DNA from: Flagellimonas zhangzhouensis
GTDB taxonomy: Bacteria; Bacteroidota; Bacteroidia; Flavobacteriales; Flavobacteriaceae
Direction: 5' to 3'
Length of the DNA: 64,000 bases
Assembly: GCF_900102925.1 (NCBI RefSeq)
Contig: NZ_FNKI01000003.1
Span: 124,001-188,000, forward strand
Part shown: piece by piece, positions 25,021 through 33,641 of the stretch
Numbering within the stretch: position 1 is the first letter of the stretch
Layout: every line of letters begins with the position of its first letter
Notes under the pieces: model-generated
What the model was told of the DNA's origin: nothing
Database searches by the model: none
What the model saw: only the letters and a program-made list of their open reading frames with translations
Program-made: the position numbers and the translations under genes

Positions 25021-25812
25021 ATGATCAAATTCTTCAGGAAAATTCGGCAACGCTTACTTTCCGAAAGCAAATTCAGTAAATATTTTGCCTATGCCGTGGG
25101 TGAAATCATACTTGTGGTCATCGGAATATTGATTGCCTTACAGATCAATAATTGGAATGAAAAGCGTAAAGCTAAAATTGTGGAGGCCAATTTTTTTGAG
25201 GATGTTCTTCTGGATTTAAAAAAGGATCAGGACAGGCTTGAATATTATGAATTGTTTTATACCAAAAGGGCCGAGTACCTGGATACGCTACTGACTTATC
25301 TGAGGAATCCACAAAAAACCATGGGCATCGACAAATTTCAGCAATATGTGGAACCCTTATATTACACGGCAACACCTACAAGCTATTCCACCTCTTTTGA
25401 ATCGGCCAAGGCATCTGGCATATTCAACGATATTGAAGCCAAAGACCTTCTCAAGGAACTATCTCAATACTACAGTGATTTTGCCTTGATGGCGAATAAT
25501 TTCGCTTCCATTACCCGATATGTGGAAAATAAATTTGAGCCCATTATGTATAACTTTCCCGAAGGGAACATGAACCAAAACACTGGGAATTTGGTCATAA
25601 ACGAAGAGAACACACAGACATTTTACAATAAAATAGCCTCCATTAAAGACAATCGAAACATTCCAATTGACTATGAAATAATATTAAAGACCCCAAGAAT
25701 GGAAAACTACATTATTGGGGATATGGGGAGGACATCCAATGCCATTGGAAAAATAAAATCGAGGCAGGAAAAGCTGCAAGTGCTCATTCACAAAATTGAA
25801 GAACGTGATTAA
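25021..25812 (+). CDS. DUF6090 family membrane protein
   Basis: A 263-residue protein. The typical DUF6090 N-terminus, MIKFFRKIRQ, is followed by a membrane helix (about 24-41, GEIILVVIGILIALQ) and INNWNEKRK, then a long polar helical domain with coiled-coil character. The start at 25021 matches the family; the frame extends to 24952 but that part is non-coding. Flavobacteria often carry these genes in tandem, and a stub of a second copy follows directly. Function unknown. Confidence 0.85.
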   Translation: MIKFFRKIRQRLLSESKFSKYFAYAVGEIILVVIGILIALQINNWNEKRKAKIVEANFFEDVLLDLKKDQDRLEYYELFYTKRAEYLDTLLTYLRNPQKTMGIDKFQQYVEPLYYTATPTSYSTSFESAKASGIFNDIEAKDLLKELSQYYSDFALMANNFASITRYVENKFEPIMYNFPEGNMNQNTGNLVINEENTQTFYNKIASIKDNRNIPIDYEIILKTPRMENYIIGDMGRTSNAIGKIKSRQEKLQVLIHKIEERD

Positions 25813-25888
25813 ATTCTTTAGAAACATCCGTAAAACATTACTCAACAAAGGAAAAACAAATAAATATCTGAAATTACCTGTTACGTAA
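25805..25888 (+). pseudogene. Truncated remnant of a second DUF6090 gene
   Basis: From a GTG overlapping the stop of the first DUF6090 gene, 28 codons read VIKFFRNIRKTLLNKGKTNKYLK then LPVT and a stop. The first 23 residues match the N-terminus of the neighbouring gene (MIKFFRKIRQRLLSESKFSKYF) and of the family; the membrane helix and the rest are missing. This looks like a tandem paralogue lost by deletion. Confidence 0.75.
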
Positions 25889-25920
25889 AATCGAAAATGC
25901 GTTCAAACTGAAAATTGAAC

Positions 25921-25943
25921 AAAGCGCCCTTTGGGCGTTTTTT
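25921..25943 (+). terminator. Intrinsic terminator after the DUF6090 stub
   Basis: GCGCCC TTT GGGCGT stem extended by A-T pairs, then a T-rich tail. Nearly identical to the terminator at 24861-24887. Confidence 0.75.
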
Positions 25944-26056
25944 GTTTTTTTAAAGGTTATTACAAAAGAATGTAAGGTGTCCTAATTACAATCGACCTTG
26001 TGGATAACTATATTGCACCAATAATAACAAAAAAGTTCAGGGTTAAATCAAAAAAT

Positions 26057-27160
26057 ATGAAAAATTCGATCTTACCATTCTTTCCAGTTCTTTTATTTTT
26101 TTTGAGTTGCGGGAATTCACAGATTAACAAAACGGTTAATAATCAAATCATTGACAACGAAATTATTACTCTAGACCAATCAAAACTGATTTTTGAACAT
26201 ACCAAGGTGTTTCCAAACAATACTCAACTTGCTTTGGCATTTATAGAAAATGGTTCCACCAAGTTTTATGGTGTAGAAAAACGTAACGACTCCATTTTTA
26301 CCGTTCAAAATCGGAATAATGCATTCGAAATTGGTTCCATCACCAAAGTATTTACTTCAACCCTACTCGCTGATTTCGTTATTGAAGACAAATTAAAATT
26401 AGAAGACCCTATTAACCCTTACTTTGATTTTGGGTTTAATGAAGAACAAGAAATTACCTTTAAAACTTTGGCAAACCACACCTCTGGTCTTCCAAGAATG
26501 CCCTCAAATTTTAACTTCGATATCAGTAACCAAGACCCATTTTCCAATTACGACGAAGAAAAGTTAAATTACTATTTGGCCAATGAAATGGATTTATCTT
26601 TTGATGAGGATGGCAAATATGAGTATTCAAATTTAGGAGCTGGATTATTGGGATACACCCTGTCAAAAATTGGCAATAAACCCTTGAACCAATTATTCCA
26701 TGAAAGGATATTTTCAAAATATAAAATGTCAAACAGCACTATTGGGAGTGAAAATGTCTCTGTTTATTTGGTCCAAGGTCAAAGCCCCGAAGGACTACCT
26801 GTACAAAATTGGAATTTAGCCTCATTATCTGGTGCAGGAGATATAATTTCGACCACAGAAGATCTTTCCAGATTTGTATTGGCGCAATTTCAGGAAGATG
26901 ATAAAGTTTTGACATTGACAAGAAGCGAGACACATGTTATGAATACTAAATCCAGCATTGGATTAGGGTGGCATATTCGAAAAGATCCATCAGGAGAAAA
27001 TTGGATTTGGCACAATGGAGGAACTGGTGGCTATACTTCCTGTATGGTTTTGAACACGGAAAGCAAGAATGGAGTTATTGTGCTATCTAATGTTTCTGCC
27101 CTTGGCGACCCCATGGTACACATCGACGAACTTTGTTTTGAACTTATGAGGAACCTCTAA
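26057..27160 (+). CDS. Serine hydrolase lipoprotein, beta-lactamase class C family
   Basis: A 367-residue lipoprotein: signal peptide with lipobox LFFLSC (Cys about 18), then a penicillin-binding/class C beta-lactamase fold. The catalytic motifs are S-I-T-K (about 95-98), Y-S-N (about 189-191) and HNGGTGGY (about 315-322). The ATG at 26057 gives the correct signal peptide; the frame extends to 26000. Such proteins are usually peptidases or esterases, not resistance enzymes. It is convergent with cmk. Confidence 0.88.
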   Translation: MKNSILPFFPVLLFFLSCGNSQINKTVNNQIIDNEIITLDQSKLIFEHTKVFPNNTQLALAFIENGSTKFYGVEKRNDSIFTVQNRNNAFEIGSITKVFTSTLLADFVIEDKLKLEDPINPYFDFGFNEEQEITFKTLANHTSGLPRMPSNFNFDISNQDPFSNYDEEKLNYYLANEMDLSFDEDGKYEYSNLGAGLLGYTLSKIGNKPLNQLFHERIFSKYKMSNSTIGSENVSVYLVQGQSPEGLPVQNWNLASLSGAGDIISTTEDLSRFVLAQFQEDDKVLTLTRSETHVMNTKSSIGLGWHIRKDPSGENWIWHNGGTGGYTSCMVLNTESKNGVIVLSNVSALGDPMVHIDELCFELMRNL

Positions 27161-27161
27161 A

Positions 27162-27179
27162 ATAAGAGAACACTCTTAT
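27162..27179. terminator. Weak hairpin between convergent genes
   Basis: Perfect seven-base stem ATAAGAG / CTCTTAT with loop AACA, between the serine hydrolase and cmk stops. No strong T-run, so termination is uncertain. Confidence 0.35.
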
Positions 27180-27194
27180 ATAAAATTGTTATCG

Positions 27195-27893
27195 CTACGC
27201 ATCCTTCGCAATCACCCGTTTCGCAAATTCGTAAATGCGCTCAAACTGCTCCTCAATGCCCATATCACTATTGTCAAACTCAATGGCATCTTTGGCTCGG
27301 GTCAAGGGTGAAATAGTTCGAGTAGAATCAATACGGTCACGTTCCTGTACATTAAAAAGTACTTCATCATAAGAGACCTCCTCGCCTTTTTCCAACAATT
27401 CTTTGTATCGGCGTGCTGCACGGGTCTCGGGCGAAGCGGTCATAAACAATTTTAGTTCCGCATCTGGGAAAACGACGGTGCCAATGTCACGACCATCCAT
27501 AACAATGCCCTTGTCCTTGCCCATTTGCTGTTGCATCTGAACCAACTTTTCACGCACTTCCTTTAATGAAGCTACGGTACTCACTTGTCCCGATACTTTC
27601 ATGGAACGAATTTCGCGCTCCACATTTTCCCCGTTCAAGTACATTTCGGAACGCCCCAATTCCCCCGTGGGTACAAATTTGAGTTCGAGCGACGGCAATT
27701 TTTCAATCAATGCTTCAGCATCCAGTTCTCCTTTTTCGTTGATTAACGCCTCATTCAAGGCAAAAAGGGTAACGGCGCGGTACATCGCGCCGGTATCCAC
27801 ATAAATATAATTGAGTGCTGTTGCCAATCGCTTGGCAATGGTACTTTTCCCCGTAGAGGAGAACCCATCAATAGCTATTGTAATTTTTTCCAT
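27195..27893 (-). CDS. cmk: (d)CMP kinase
   Basis: Phosphorylates CMP and dCMP. Length 232 residues. Walker A loop GFSSTGKST (about 10-18), YVDTGAMYRA (about 34-43) and VMDGRDIGTVVFPDA (about 137-151) are diagnostic. It follows lon by 54 bases on the same strand. The space between holds a near-consensus -7 box (TATTTTTA), so it may have its own promoter. Confidence 0.95.
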   Translation of the reverse strand: MEKITIAIDGFSSTGKSTIAKRLATALNYIYVDTGAMYRAVTLFALNEALINEKGELDAEALIEKLPSLELKFVPTGELGRSEMYLNGENVEREIRSMKVSGQVSTVASLKEVREKLVQMQQQMGKDKGIVMDGRDIGTVVFPDAELKLFMTASPETRAARRYKELLEKGEEVSYDEVLFNVQERDRIDSTRTISPLTRAKDAIEFDNSDMGIEEQFERIYEFAKRVIAKDA

Positions 27894-27947
27894 GTACTAA
27901 AAATAGGTAGAATTAAAGGTATTTTGGTATGACAACCGTCATGAAAT

Positions 27948-30398
27948 TTAAAGGGTCTTGGCATTTTTCACCTTTTGCTTGGTGATGGCCAAGTCGATTA
28001 CCTCACTCATATCCGTCACATAATGGAACGTCAATCCTTTTAGGTAATCTTCCTTAATTTCCTCAATATCCTTTCTATTCTCTTCACACAGAATAATTTC
28101 TTTGATGCGTGCTCTTTTGGCCGCCAAGATTTTTTCCTTAATTCCGCCTACAGGTAACACTTTACCACGAAGGGTAATCTCACCCGTCATGGCCAAGCTT
28201 TTCTTCACCTTTTTCTGGGTGAACAAACTCACCAAAGAAGTCAACATGGTGATCCCTGCACTAGGACCGTCTTTTGGAGTTGCACCTTCGGGCACGTGAA
28301 TGTGCACATTATACTTGTCAAAAATATCGGGGTTGATGCCAAAAGTATCTGCGTTGGATTTAATGTACTCCATCGCAATGGTAGCCGATTCTTTCATCAC
28401 CTTACCTAAGTTTCCGGTAATATTCATCATCCCCTTTCCTTTGGAAAGAATGGATTCGATAAACAAAATATCGCCACCCACGCTGGTCCAAGCCAATCCG
28501 GTAACCACACCGGCCACTTCGTTGTGCTCGTATTTGTCGCGCTCCAATCGGGCAGGTCCAAGTATCTTTTCAATATCCTCGTTGGTCAATTTGAGGTTGT
28601 ACTCCTCCTCCATCGCAATGGATTTGGCCGCAAATCGAACCACTTTGGCAATTTGTTTTTCCAGACCACGCACCCCGGATTCACGGGTATAGCCCTCCAC
28701 GATTTTTTCCAATTGACGCTTGCCAATTTTCAAATCCTTCGTGGATAGTCCATGTTCCTCCAACTGTTTTGGTAACAAGTGACGCTTGGCGATTTCCACC
28801 TTTTCTTCGATAGTGTATCCCGTAACGTTGATGATCTCCATTCGATCTCGCAATGCAGGCTGAATGGTAGACAGATTATTCGCCGTAGCAATGAACATTA
28901 CTTTGGACAAATCGTAGCCCATTTCCAAGAAATTATCGTGGAATTCTGCATTTTGTTCAGGATCCAATACCTCCAACATGGCCGAAGATGGATCTCCTTG
29001 ATGACTGTTGGAAAGTTTATCGATTTCATCCAAAATGAAAACCGGATTGGATGTTCCTGCTTTCTTTAAACTTTGAATGATTCGACCGGGCATGGCCCCA
29101 ATATAGGTTTTACGATGTCCACGGATTTCCGCTTCGTCTCGAAGTCCACCCAAGGACATACGCACGTACTCCCTGCCCAAAGCTTCCGCCACGGATTTAC
29201 CCAAGGATGTTTTACCAACCCCAGGAGGTCCATATAAACAAAGGATGGGCGATTTCATATCGTTACGCAACTTCAATACCGCCAAATATTCAATAATGCG
29301 ACGTTTTACATCTTCCAGACCATAATGATCACGATCTAGAATCTGTTGTGCTCTTTTTAAATCGAATTTATCTTTGGAAAACTCTTCCCAAGGCAAATCT
29401 AACATCAGGTCCAAATAGTTGCGTTGAATGGAATATTCAGCTACTTGTGGGTTCATCCGCTGCATTTTGGCCAATTCCTTCTCAAAATGCTCCTTGACCT
29501 TTTTGTTCCATTTTTTCTTTTTGGCCTTTTCGCTCATTTCATCCACCTCTTCCTCATACGATAAACCGCCCAACTCTTCTTGGATGGTCTTCATCTGCTG
29601 GTGAAGGAAATACTCGCGTTGCTGTTGGTCCATATCGCTACGCACCTTGCTCTGGATATCGTTGCGCAGTTCCAGTTTTTGAAGTTCCATGTTCATGTAC
29701 TTCAAAGTGGCCAAAGCTCTTTCCTGCAGGTTCGGAATCTCCAACAATTCTTGTTTTTCCGCTACGGAAAGGTTCATATTGGAGGACACAAAATTAATCA
29801 GGAACGAATTGCTCTGAATATTTTTGATGGCAAAAGTTGCCTCACTTGGAATATTCGGGTTGTCCTTGATAATCTTAAAAGCTAATTCCTTGATGGAATC
29901 AATAATGGCCTCAAACTCCTCATCGTTAGGTGCTGGACGCTCTTCTTTGGCTTCCCTCACCTTAGCGGTCATGTAAGGCTTCTCGGTGATAATACTCTCA
30001 ATCTGAAAGCGTTTTTTCCCTTGAATGATCACTGTGGTGTTACCATCAGGCATTTGAAGCACACGTAGAATGCGCGCCACGGTTCCCACAACATTGATAT
30101 CCTCAACCCCAGGATTTTCGGTCTGCTCATCTTTTTGAGACACCACTCCAATGGTCTTGTTGCCGTTATTGGCGTCCTTGATCAGGTTGATGGATTTATC
30201 CCTACCTGCCGTAATCGGAATAACAACCCCAGGAAACAAAACCGTATTGCGCAATGGAAGCACCGGTAACACTTCCGGAAGCGCCTCATTGTTCATCTGC
30301 TCTTCGTCTTCAGGCGTCAACAACGGAATCAATTCCGCATCCTCGTCCAATCCCTGTAGTTCTATATTGTCAAATTTGGTAATTTTCATCTCTCCCAT
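27948..30398 (-). CDS. lon: ATP-dependent endopeptidase La (Lon)
   Basis: Cytoplasmic quality-control protease, 816 residues. N-terminal substrate domain begins [12 protein letters not shown] (about 46-57). Walker A is GPPGVGKTS (390-398), Walker B ILDEIDK (455-461), and the Ser-Lys dyad is S713 (DGPSAG) and K756. Another in-frame ATG lies three codons in. A perfect 9-base inverted repeat lies in the leader just ahead of the start, and a -33/-7 promoter lies about 100 bases upstream, so stress control is likely. Confidence 0.97.
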   Translation of the reverse strand: MGEMKITKFDNIELQGLDEDAELIPLLTPEDEEQMNNEALPEVLPVLPLRNTVLFPGVVIPITAGRDKSINLIKDANNGNKTIGVVSQKDEQTENPGVEDINVVGTVARILRVLQMPDGNTTVIIQGKKRFQIESIITEKPYMTAKVREAKEERPAPNDEEFEAIIDSIKELAFKIIKDNPNIPSEATFAIKNIQSNSFLINFVSSNMNLSVAEKQELLEIPNLQERALATLKYMNMELQKLELRNDIQSKVRSDMDQQQREYFLHQQMKTIQEELGGLSYEEEVDEMSEKAKKKKWNKKVKEHFEKELAKMQRMNPQVAEYSIQRNYLDLMLDLPWEEFSKDKFDLKRAQQILDRDHYGLEDVKRRIIEYLAVLKLRNDMKSPILCLYGPPGVGKTSLGKSVAEALGREYVRMSLGGLRDEAEIRGHRKTYIGAMPGRIIQSLKKAGTSNPVFILDEIDKLSNSHQGDPSSAMLEVLDPEQNAEFHDNFLEMGYDLSKVMFIATANNLSTIQPALRDRMEIINVTGYTIEEKVEIAKRHLLPKQLEEHGLSTKDLKIGKRQLEKIVEGYTRESGVRGLEKQIAKVVRFAAKSIAMEEEYNLKLTNEDIEKILGPARLERDKYEHNEVAGVVTGLAWTSVGGDILFIESILSKGKGMMNITGNLGKVMKESATIAMEYIKSNADTFGINPDIFDKYNVHIHVPEGATPKDGPSAGITMLTSLVSLFTQKKVKKSLAMTGEITLRGKVLPVGGIKEKILAAKRARIKEIILCEENRKDIEEIKEDYLKGLTFHYVTDMSEVIDLAITKQKVKNAKTL

Positions 30399-30413
30399 AA
30401 CATCTTTTCGGTC

Positions 30414-30435
30414 ATTTTGTCAGAATTGACAAAAT
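30414..30435. promoter_or_regulatory. Palindrome in the lon leader
   Basis: ATTTTGTCA GAAT TGACAAAAT: perfect nine-base arms with a four-base centre, 16 bases ahead of the lon ATG and downstream of its promoter. It could be a repressor operator or an mRNA hairpin. It does not match the CIRCE element. Confidence 0.55.
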
Positions 30436-30498
30436 ACCTTCAGTTTTAATACTTCTTCATGCGACCTCAACACCTTATAAATCAGCATTTACAAGCTG

Positions 30499-30530
30499 CA
30501 AAAGTATTTTGGTCATCTAGTATTGGGCAA
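30499..30530 (-). promoter_or_regulatory. Promoter of lon (TTG-N21-TACTTTTG)
   Basis: Minus-strand TTG at 30528-30530, a 21-base spacer and TACTTTTG at 30499-30506. The predicted leader is about 95 bases and contains the palindrome. Confidence 0.7.
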
Positions 30531-30615
30531 TTCCTGTGCCATTAAAAATCAAATTTTAACAAAAAACTGTAACAATTGGTAAATTGGTTCATCTATAAGA
30601 CAAACCATTCATTTT

Positions 30616-31173
30616 TTGAGCCACCAAAATGAACATATTGACACGCTGCTGAAATCGTGCATGCAGGGAAAACAAAGTGCACAATTGGAGATTTACAATC
30701 GCTATTACAAAGCCATGTACAACACAGCTTTTAGGATTGTAAAACATTCAGCTGAAGCAGAGGATGTGATGCAAGAATCGTTCTTGAGCGCATTCACCAA
30801 ACTGCACACATTCAAAGGAGACGTCGCCTTTGGAGCTTGGTTAAAGCGGATTGTGATCAATAACAGTATTTATCATTACAAAAAACAGCAGAAAACAAAT
30901 GCTGTTGATCTGGATGATGTAATGTACAAGGTCGAAGATAATGATGCGGTTGCTTCGGACCACAATGGTTATACAGAACTGAAGGCTCAAAAAGTAATGG
31001 AGACCATGAAAAGTTTGAAAGACAATTACAGAGTTTCTTTGACCTTACATTTGATCGAAGGATACGATTACGAAGAGATCAGTGAGATCATGAACATTAG
31101 CTATGCTAATTGCAGAACCACAATTTCGAGGGCGAAAGAAAGCCTGAGAAAAAAGTTGACCTTAAATGTTTAG
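30616..31173 (+). CDS. ECF-type RNA polymerase sigma factor
   Basis: A 185-residue sigma-70 family factor. Region 2 (about 25-95) includes YNTAFRIVKHSAEAEDVMQESFLSAF in two parts; region 4 (about 125-180) includes the helix-turn-helix DYEEISEIMNISYANCRTTISRAK. No ATG is available: the frame is closed at 30580 and the best start is a TTG at 30616. It heads a four-gene operon with a probable anti-sigma partner (two bases later) and two secreted repeat proteins, an arrangement typical of envelope-responsive sigma factors. Confidence 0.88.
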   Translation: MSHQNEHIDTLLKSCMQGKQSAQLEIYNRYYKAMYNTAFRIVKHSAEAEDVMQESFLSAFTKLHTFKGDVAFGAWLKRIVINNSIYHYKKQQKTNAVDLDDVMYKVEDNDAVASDHNGYTELKAQKVMETMKSLKDNYRVSLTLHLIEGYDYEEISEIMNISYANCRTTISRAKESLRKKLTLNV

Positions 31174-31175
31174 TT

Positions 31176-31736
31176 ATGAAGAAGGATAGTTTAGAAAATT
31201 TGTTTGATAGGTTACAAGGCGAGTTTGATGTTGAAGAACCACAAATGGGACACCAACAACGGTTCTTGGATAAATTGAACCAGTCGCAAGGCACCATTGC
31301 CCTGCCCAACAAAGGAAGAAATTGGTGGAAATCACTTTCCATTGCCGCTTCGGTGGCCTTGGTAGCCGTCTTAGGATATCAGGTTTTAGCACCGCGACCT
31401 AGTATTGAGCAACAGGTAGTGGAAATGGCCCCAGAAATATCCGAAAGCCAATTCTACTTTGCCAACCTTATTGAACAACAGGTAAAATTGTTAGAGGATG
31501 AAAAGTCACCCGAAACCGCAAAGTTGGTGGATGACACCTTGGCACAATTGCACCGCTTGGAAAATGACTATAAAGGCATGGAGGAAGACTTGGTAAACGG
31601 CGGTGACAGCAAAATGATCATGAGTGCGATGATCACCAATTTCCAAACCCGAATCGAATTATTAAAAGAAGTTTTGAGCCAAATAGAAAATATTAAAAAT
31701 TTAAAATCCCAAAATGATGAAAGCTTTACAATTTAA
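31176..31736 (+). CDS. Probable anti-sigma factor, single-pass membrane protein
   Basis: A 186-residue protein with a polar N-terminal part of about 50 residues, one membrane helix (WWKSLSIAASVALVAVLGY, about 50-68) and a helical outer domain. Size, layout and position two bases after the sigma gene suggest an anti-sigma factor, but no ZAS zinc motif is seen, so this is inference. The ATG at 31176 is preferred over an earlier frame start inside the sigma gene. Its 3' end overlaps the next gene by 23 bases. Confidence 0.7.
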   Translation: MKKDSLENLFDRLQGEFDVEEPQMGHQQRFLDKLNQSQGTIALPNKGRNWWKSLSIAASVALVAVLGYQVLAPRPSIEQQVVEMAPEISESQFYFANLIEQQVKLLEDEKSPETAKLVDDTLAQLHRLENDYKGMEEDLVNGGDSKMIMSAMITNFQTRIELLKEVLSQIENIKNLKSQNDESFTI

Positions 31737-32814
31737 GTACATCCTTTTCGCCTTGGCTTTGATTCCGATAGCCATTAACGCAAATCCAATCAAGGACAAG
31801 CTCAACGGCAAGTACACCAAAGAAAAAACCATTAAAAAAGAGTTCAATGTGAATTCTGATGCGCTCCTTAAAGTGAGCAATAGCTATGGTAACCTTAACC
31901 TTACCTCTTGGAACGAAGACCGCGTGGTAATAGAGGTTCAAATTAAAACGAATGGCAACGACGAAGACAGAGTTCAAGAACGTTTGAACGAAATCAACAT
32001 AGATTTTGAAAACAGTTCCAGCATGGTTTCCGCCAGAACCGATTTTGGCAACAAAAACAGCGGATGGAACTGGAGCTGGGGCAAGCGTAAAAGCGTAAGT
32101 GTGCAGGTGAACTACACCATCAAATTACCTGTAAAAAACAGTGTAAACCTCAACAACGATTACGGAAACATTTATTTGGATCGTATCGATGGTCATGCCA
32201 AAATCAAATGTGATTATGGTAAAATGGACATTGGCGAATTGCACGGACGCAACAACGAATTGCGATTTGATTATACCTCCCGTTCCACTTTTGAATACAT
32301 CAACAGTGCTGAAATTGTATCTGACTACTCTGGTTTTACCATAGAAAAAGCAGGCAGCCTGACCATTAGAGCGGATTACACCAACGGGGTTATCAATCAA
32401 ATGGAGAATTTGGATTATTCCAGCGACTATGGATCCATTGAAGCCAAAGAAGTAAAAAATGTAACTGGAAACGGGGATTATATCGGTGTAAAACTGGGTA
32501 CGGTTCACGGAAATGTGGCCATCAACTCCGATTATGGTTCCATTAAAATAGACCGATTGGCCCCCGATGCAGGCAATGTGGAAATCAGAACCGATTACAC
32601 GGGCATTAAAATCGGATACGACCCAGGTTATAACTTTGATTTTGAAATAAACACCGAATATGCAGGTGTAAGCGGAAAAGACGATTTTGAAATCAACATT
32701 AGTAGAGAAAAATCCAGTGAAAAATATTATAAAGGCTATTACGGAAAGCCAAACTCTGGCAACATGGTGAGCATCACCAGTGATTACGGAGGCATATCAT
32801 TCTATCAAAATTAA
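31714..32814 (+). CDS. Secreted repeat protein, DUF4097-like beta-solenoid
   Basis: A 366-residue protein with a signal peptide (cleavage probably after AINA, about 23) and a right-handed repeat domain. The motif D-Y-(G/T/S) recurs about ten times (for example NDYGNIYLD, CDYGKMDIG, SDYGSIEA, SDYGSIKI, SDYGGISF), each about 20-25 residues apart, which points to a solenoid of the DUF4097 adhesin-like type. Two ATG codons (31714, 31717) are possible. It overlaps the anti-sigma gene and precedes the DUF2807 gene by 33 bases. Probably periplasmic or surface located. Confidence 0.75.
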   Translation: MMKALQFKYILFALALIPIAINANPIKDKLNGKYTKEKTIKKEFNVNSDALLKVSNSYGNLNLTSWNEDRVVIEVQIKTNGNDEDRVQERLNEINIDFENSSSMVSARTDFGNKNSGWNWSWGKRKSVSVQVNYTIKLPVKNSVNLNNDYGNIYLDRIDGHAKIKCDYGKMDIGELHGRNNELRFDYTSRSTFEYINSAEIVSDYSGFTIEKAGSLTIRADYTNGVINQMENLDYSSDYGSIEAKEVKNVTGNGDYIGVKLGTVHGNVAINSDYGSIKIDRLAPDAGNVEIRTDYTGIKIGYDPGYNFDFEINTEYAGVSGKDDFEINISREKSSEKYYKGYYGKPNSGNMVSITSDYGGISFYQN

Positions 32815-32847
32815 CATCAATTCAAAAAACAATTTAAAGACAAAAAC

Positions 32848-33576
32848 ATGAAAAAATTCATCACACTAGGATTGGCATTATGCACGGTTGCAATTTCCAG
32901 CGCTCAATGGGGCGGAAAAAAAGTAAAAGGAAATGGCGATGTGGTTACCATTGAACGCTCTGTGGGCGATTATGATGCCGTGTCCTTGGCTGGTTGGTTC
33001 GATGTAGAAATCGTATCGGGCAATGAAGGAGAATTGACCCTAAAAGGTGAATCCAATTTATTGGAATACATCGAAACCGAAGTGAAAAATGGCAAATTGG
33101 TCATTAAAACCGAAAAAGGGATCAACTTAAAACCATCCAATTGGAACAGCAGTATTGTAATCACTGTTCCTGTAGAATCCATTGATGCCGTTAGTTTGGC
33201 AGGTTCTGGTGATATCGTGGGTCATACAACCATTAAAACAAATAACTTCAGTACAAATCTTGCTGGATCTGGAGATATTACCTTAGAAGTGGACGCAAAA
33301 AGTATCGATGCTTCCTTGGCCGGTTCAGGTGACATCAACCTTTCAGGAAAAACTACCGATTTTGAGGTATCCATCGCTGGTTCTGGTGACATAAAAGCTT
33401 ATGATTTAGAAGCTGAAAATGTAAAAGCATCCATTAGCGGTTCTGCTGATATTAGAGTAACAGCCAACCAATCGATTGAAGCCAGAGTTTCCGGTTCTGG
33501 AGACATTCATTATCGTGGCAATCCAACTAAAATCAATACCAAATCCTCCGGTTCCGGAGATATTACCAAAGGGTAA
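32848..33576 (+). CDS. DUF2807 head GIN-domain secreted protein
   Basis: A 242-residue protein with a signal peptide (cleavage near ISSAQ, residue 20). The DUF2807 domain fills the rest. The turn motif GS(G/A)DI recurs seven times, starting at residues 119, 140, 159, 178, 198, 216 and 235, one beta-solenoid coil every 18-21 residues. No anchor is seen at the C-terminus. Last gene of the sigma operon, followed by a strong terminator. Function of the family is unknown; its location suggests an envelope role. Confidence 0.88.
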   Translation: MKKFITLGLALCTVAISSAQWGGKKVKGNGDVVTIERSVGDYDAVSLAGWFDVEIVSGNEGELTLKGESNLLEYIETEVKNGKLVIKTEKGINLKPSNWNSSIVITVPVESIDAVSLAGSGDIVGHTTIKTNNFSTNLAGSGDITLEVDAKSIDASLAGSGDINLSGKTTDFEVSIAGSGDIKAYDLEAENVKASISGSADIRVTANQSIEARVSGSGDIHYRGNPTKINTKSSGSGDITKG

Positions 33577-33607
33577 CCTAAGGGAGTTTACCAACAATCA
33601 AAAAACG

Positions 33608-33641
33608 AAAAAATGCCCTGAGATAATCAGGGCATTTTTTT
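33608..33641. terminator. Bidirectional intrinsic terminator
   Basis: AAAAAATGCCCTGA / TCAGGGCATTTTTT stem of 14 pairs with loop GATAA. It serves the DUF2807 operon and the opposing transporter gene. Confidence 0.93.

Noticed and set aside
30414-30435. Palindrome ahead of lon as a CIRCE element
   Set aside because: The arms do not resemble TTAGCACTC and the centre is four bases, not nine.
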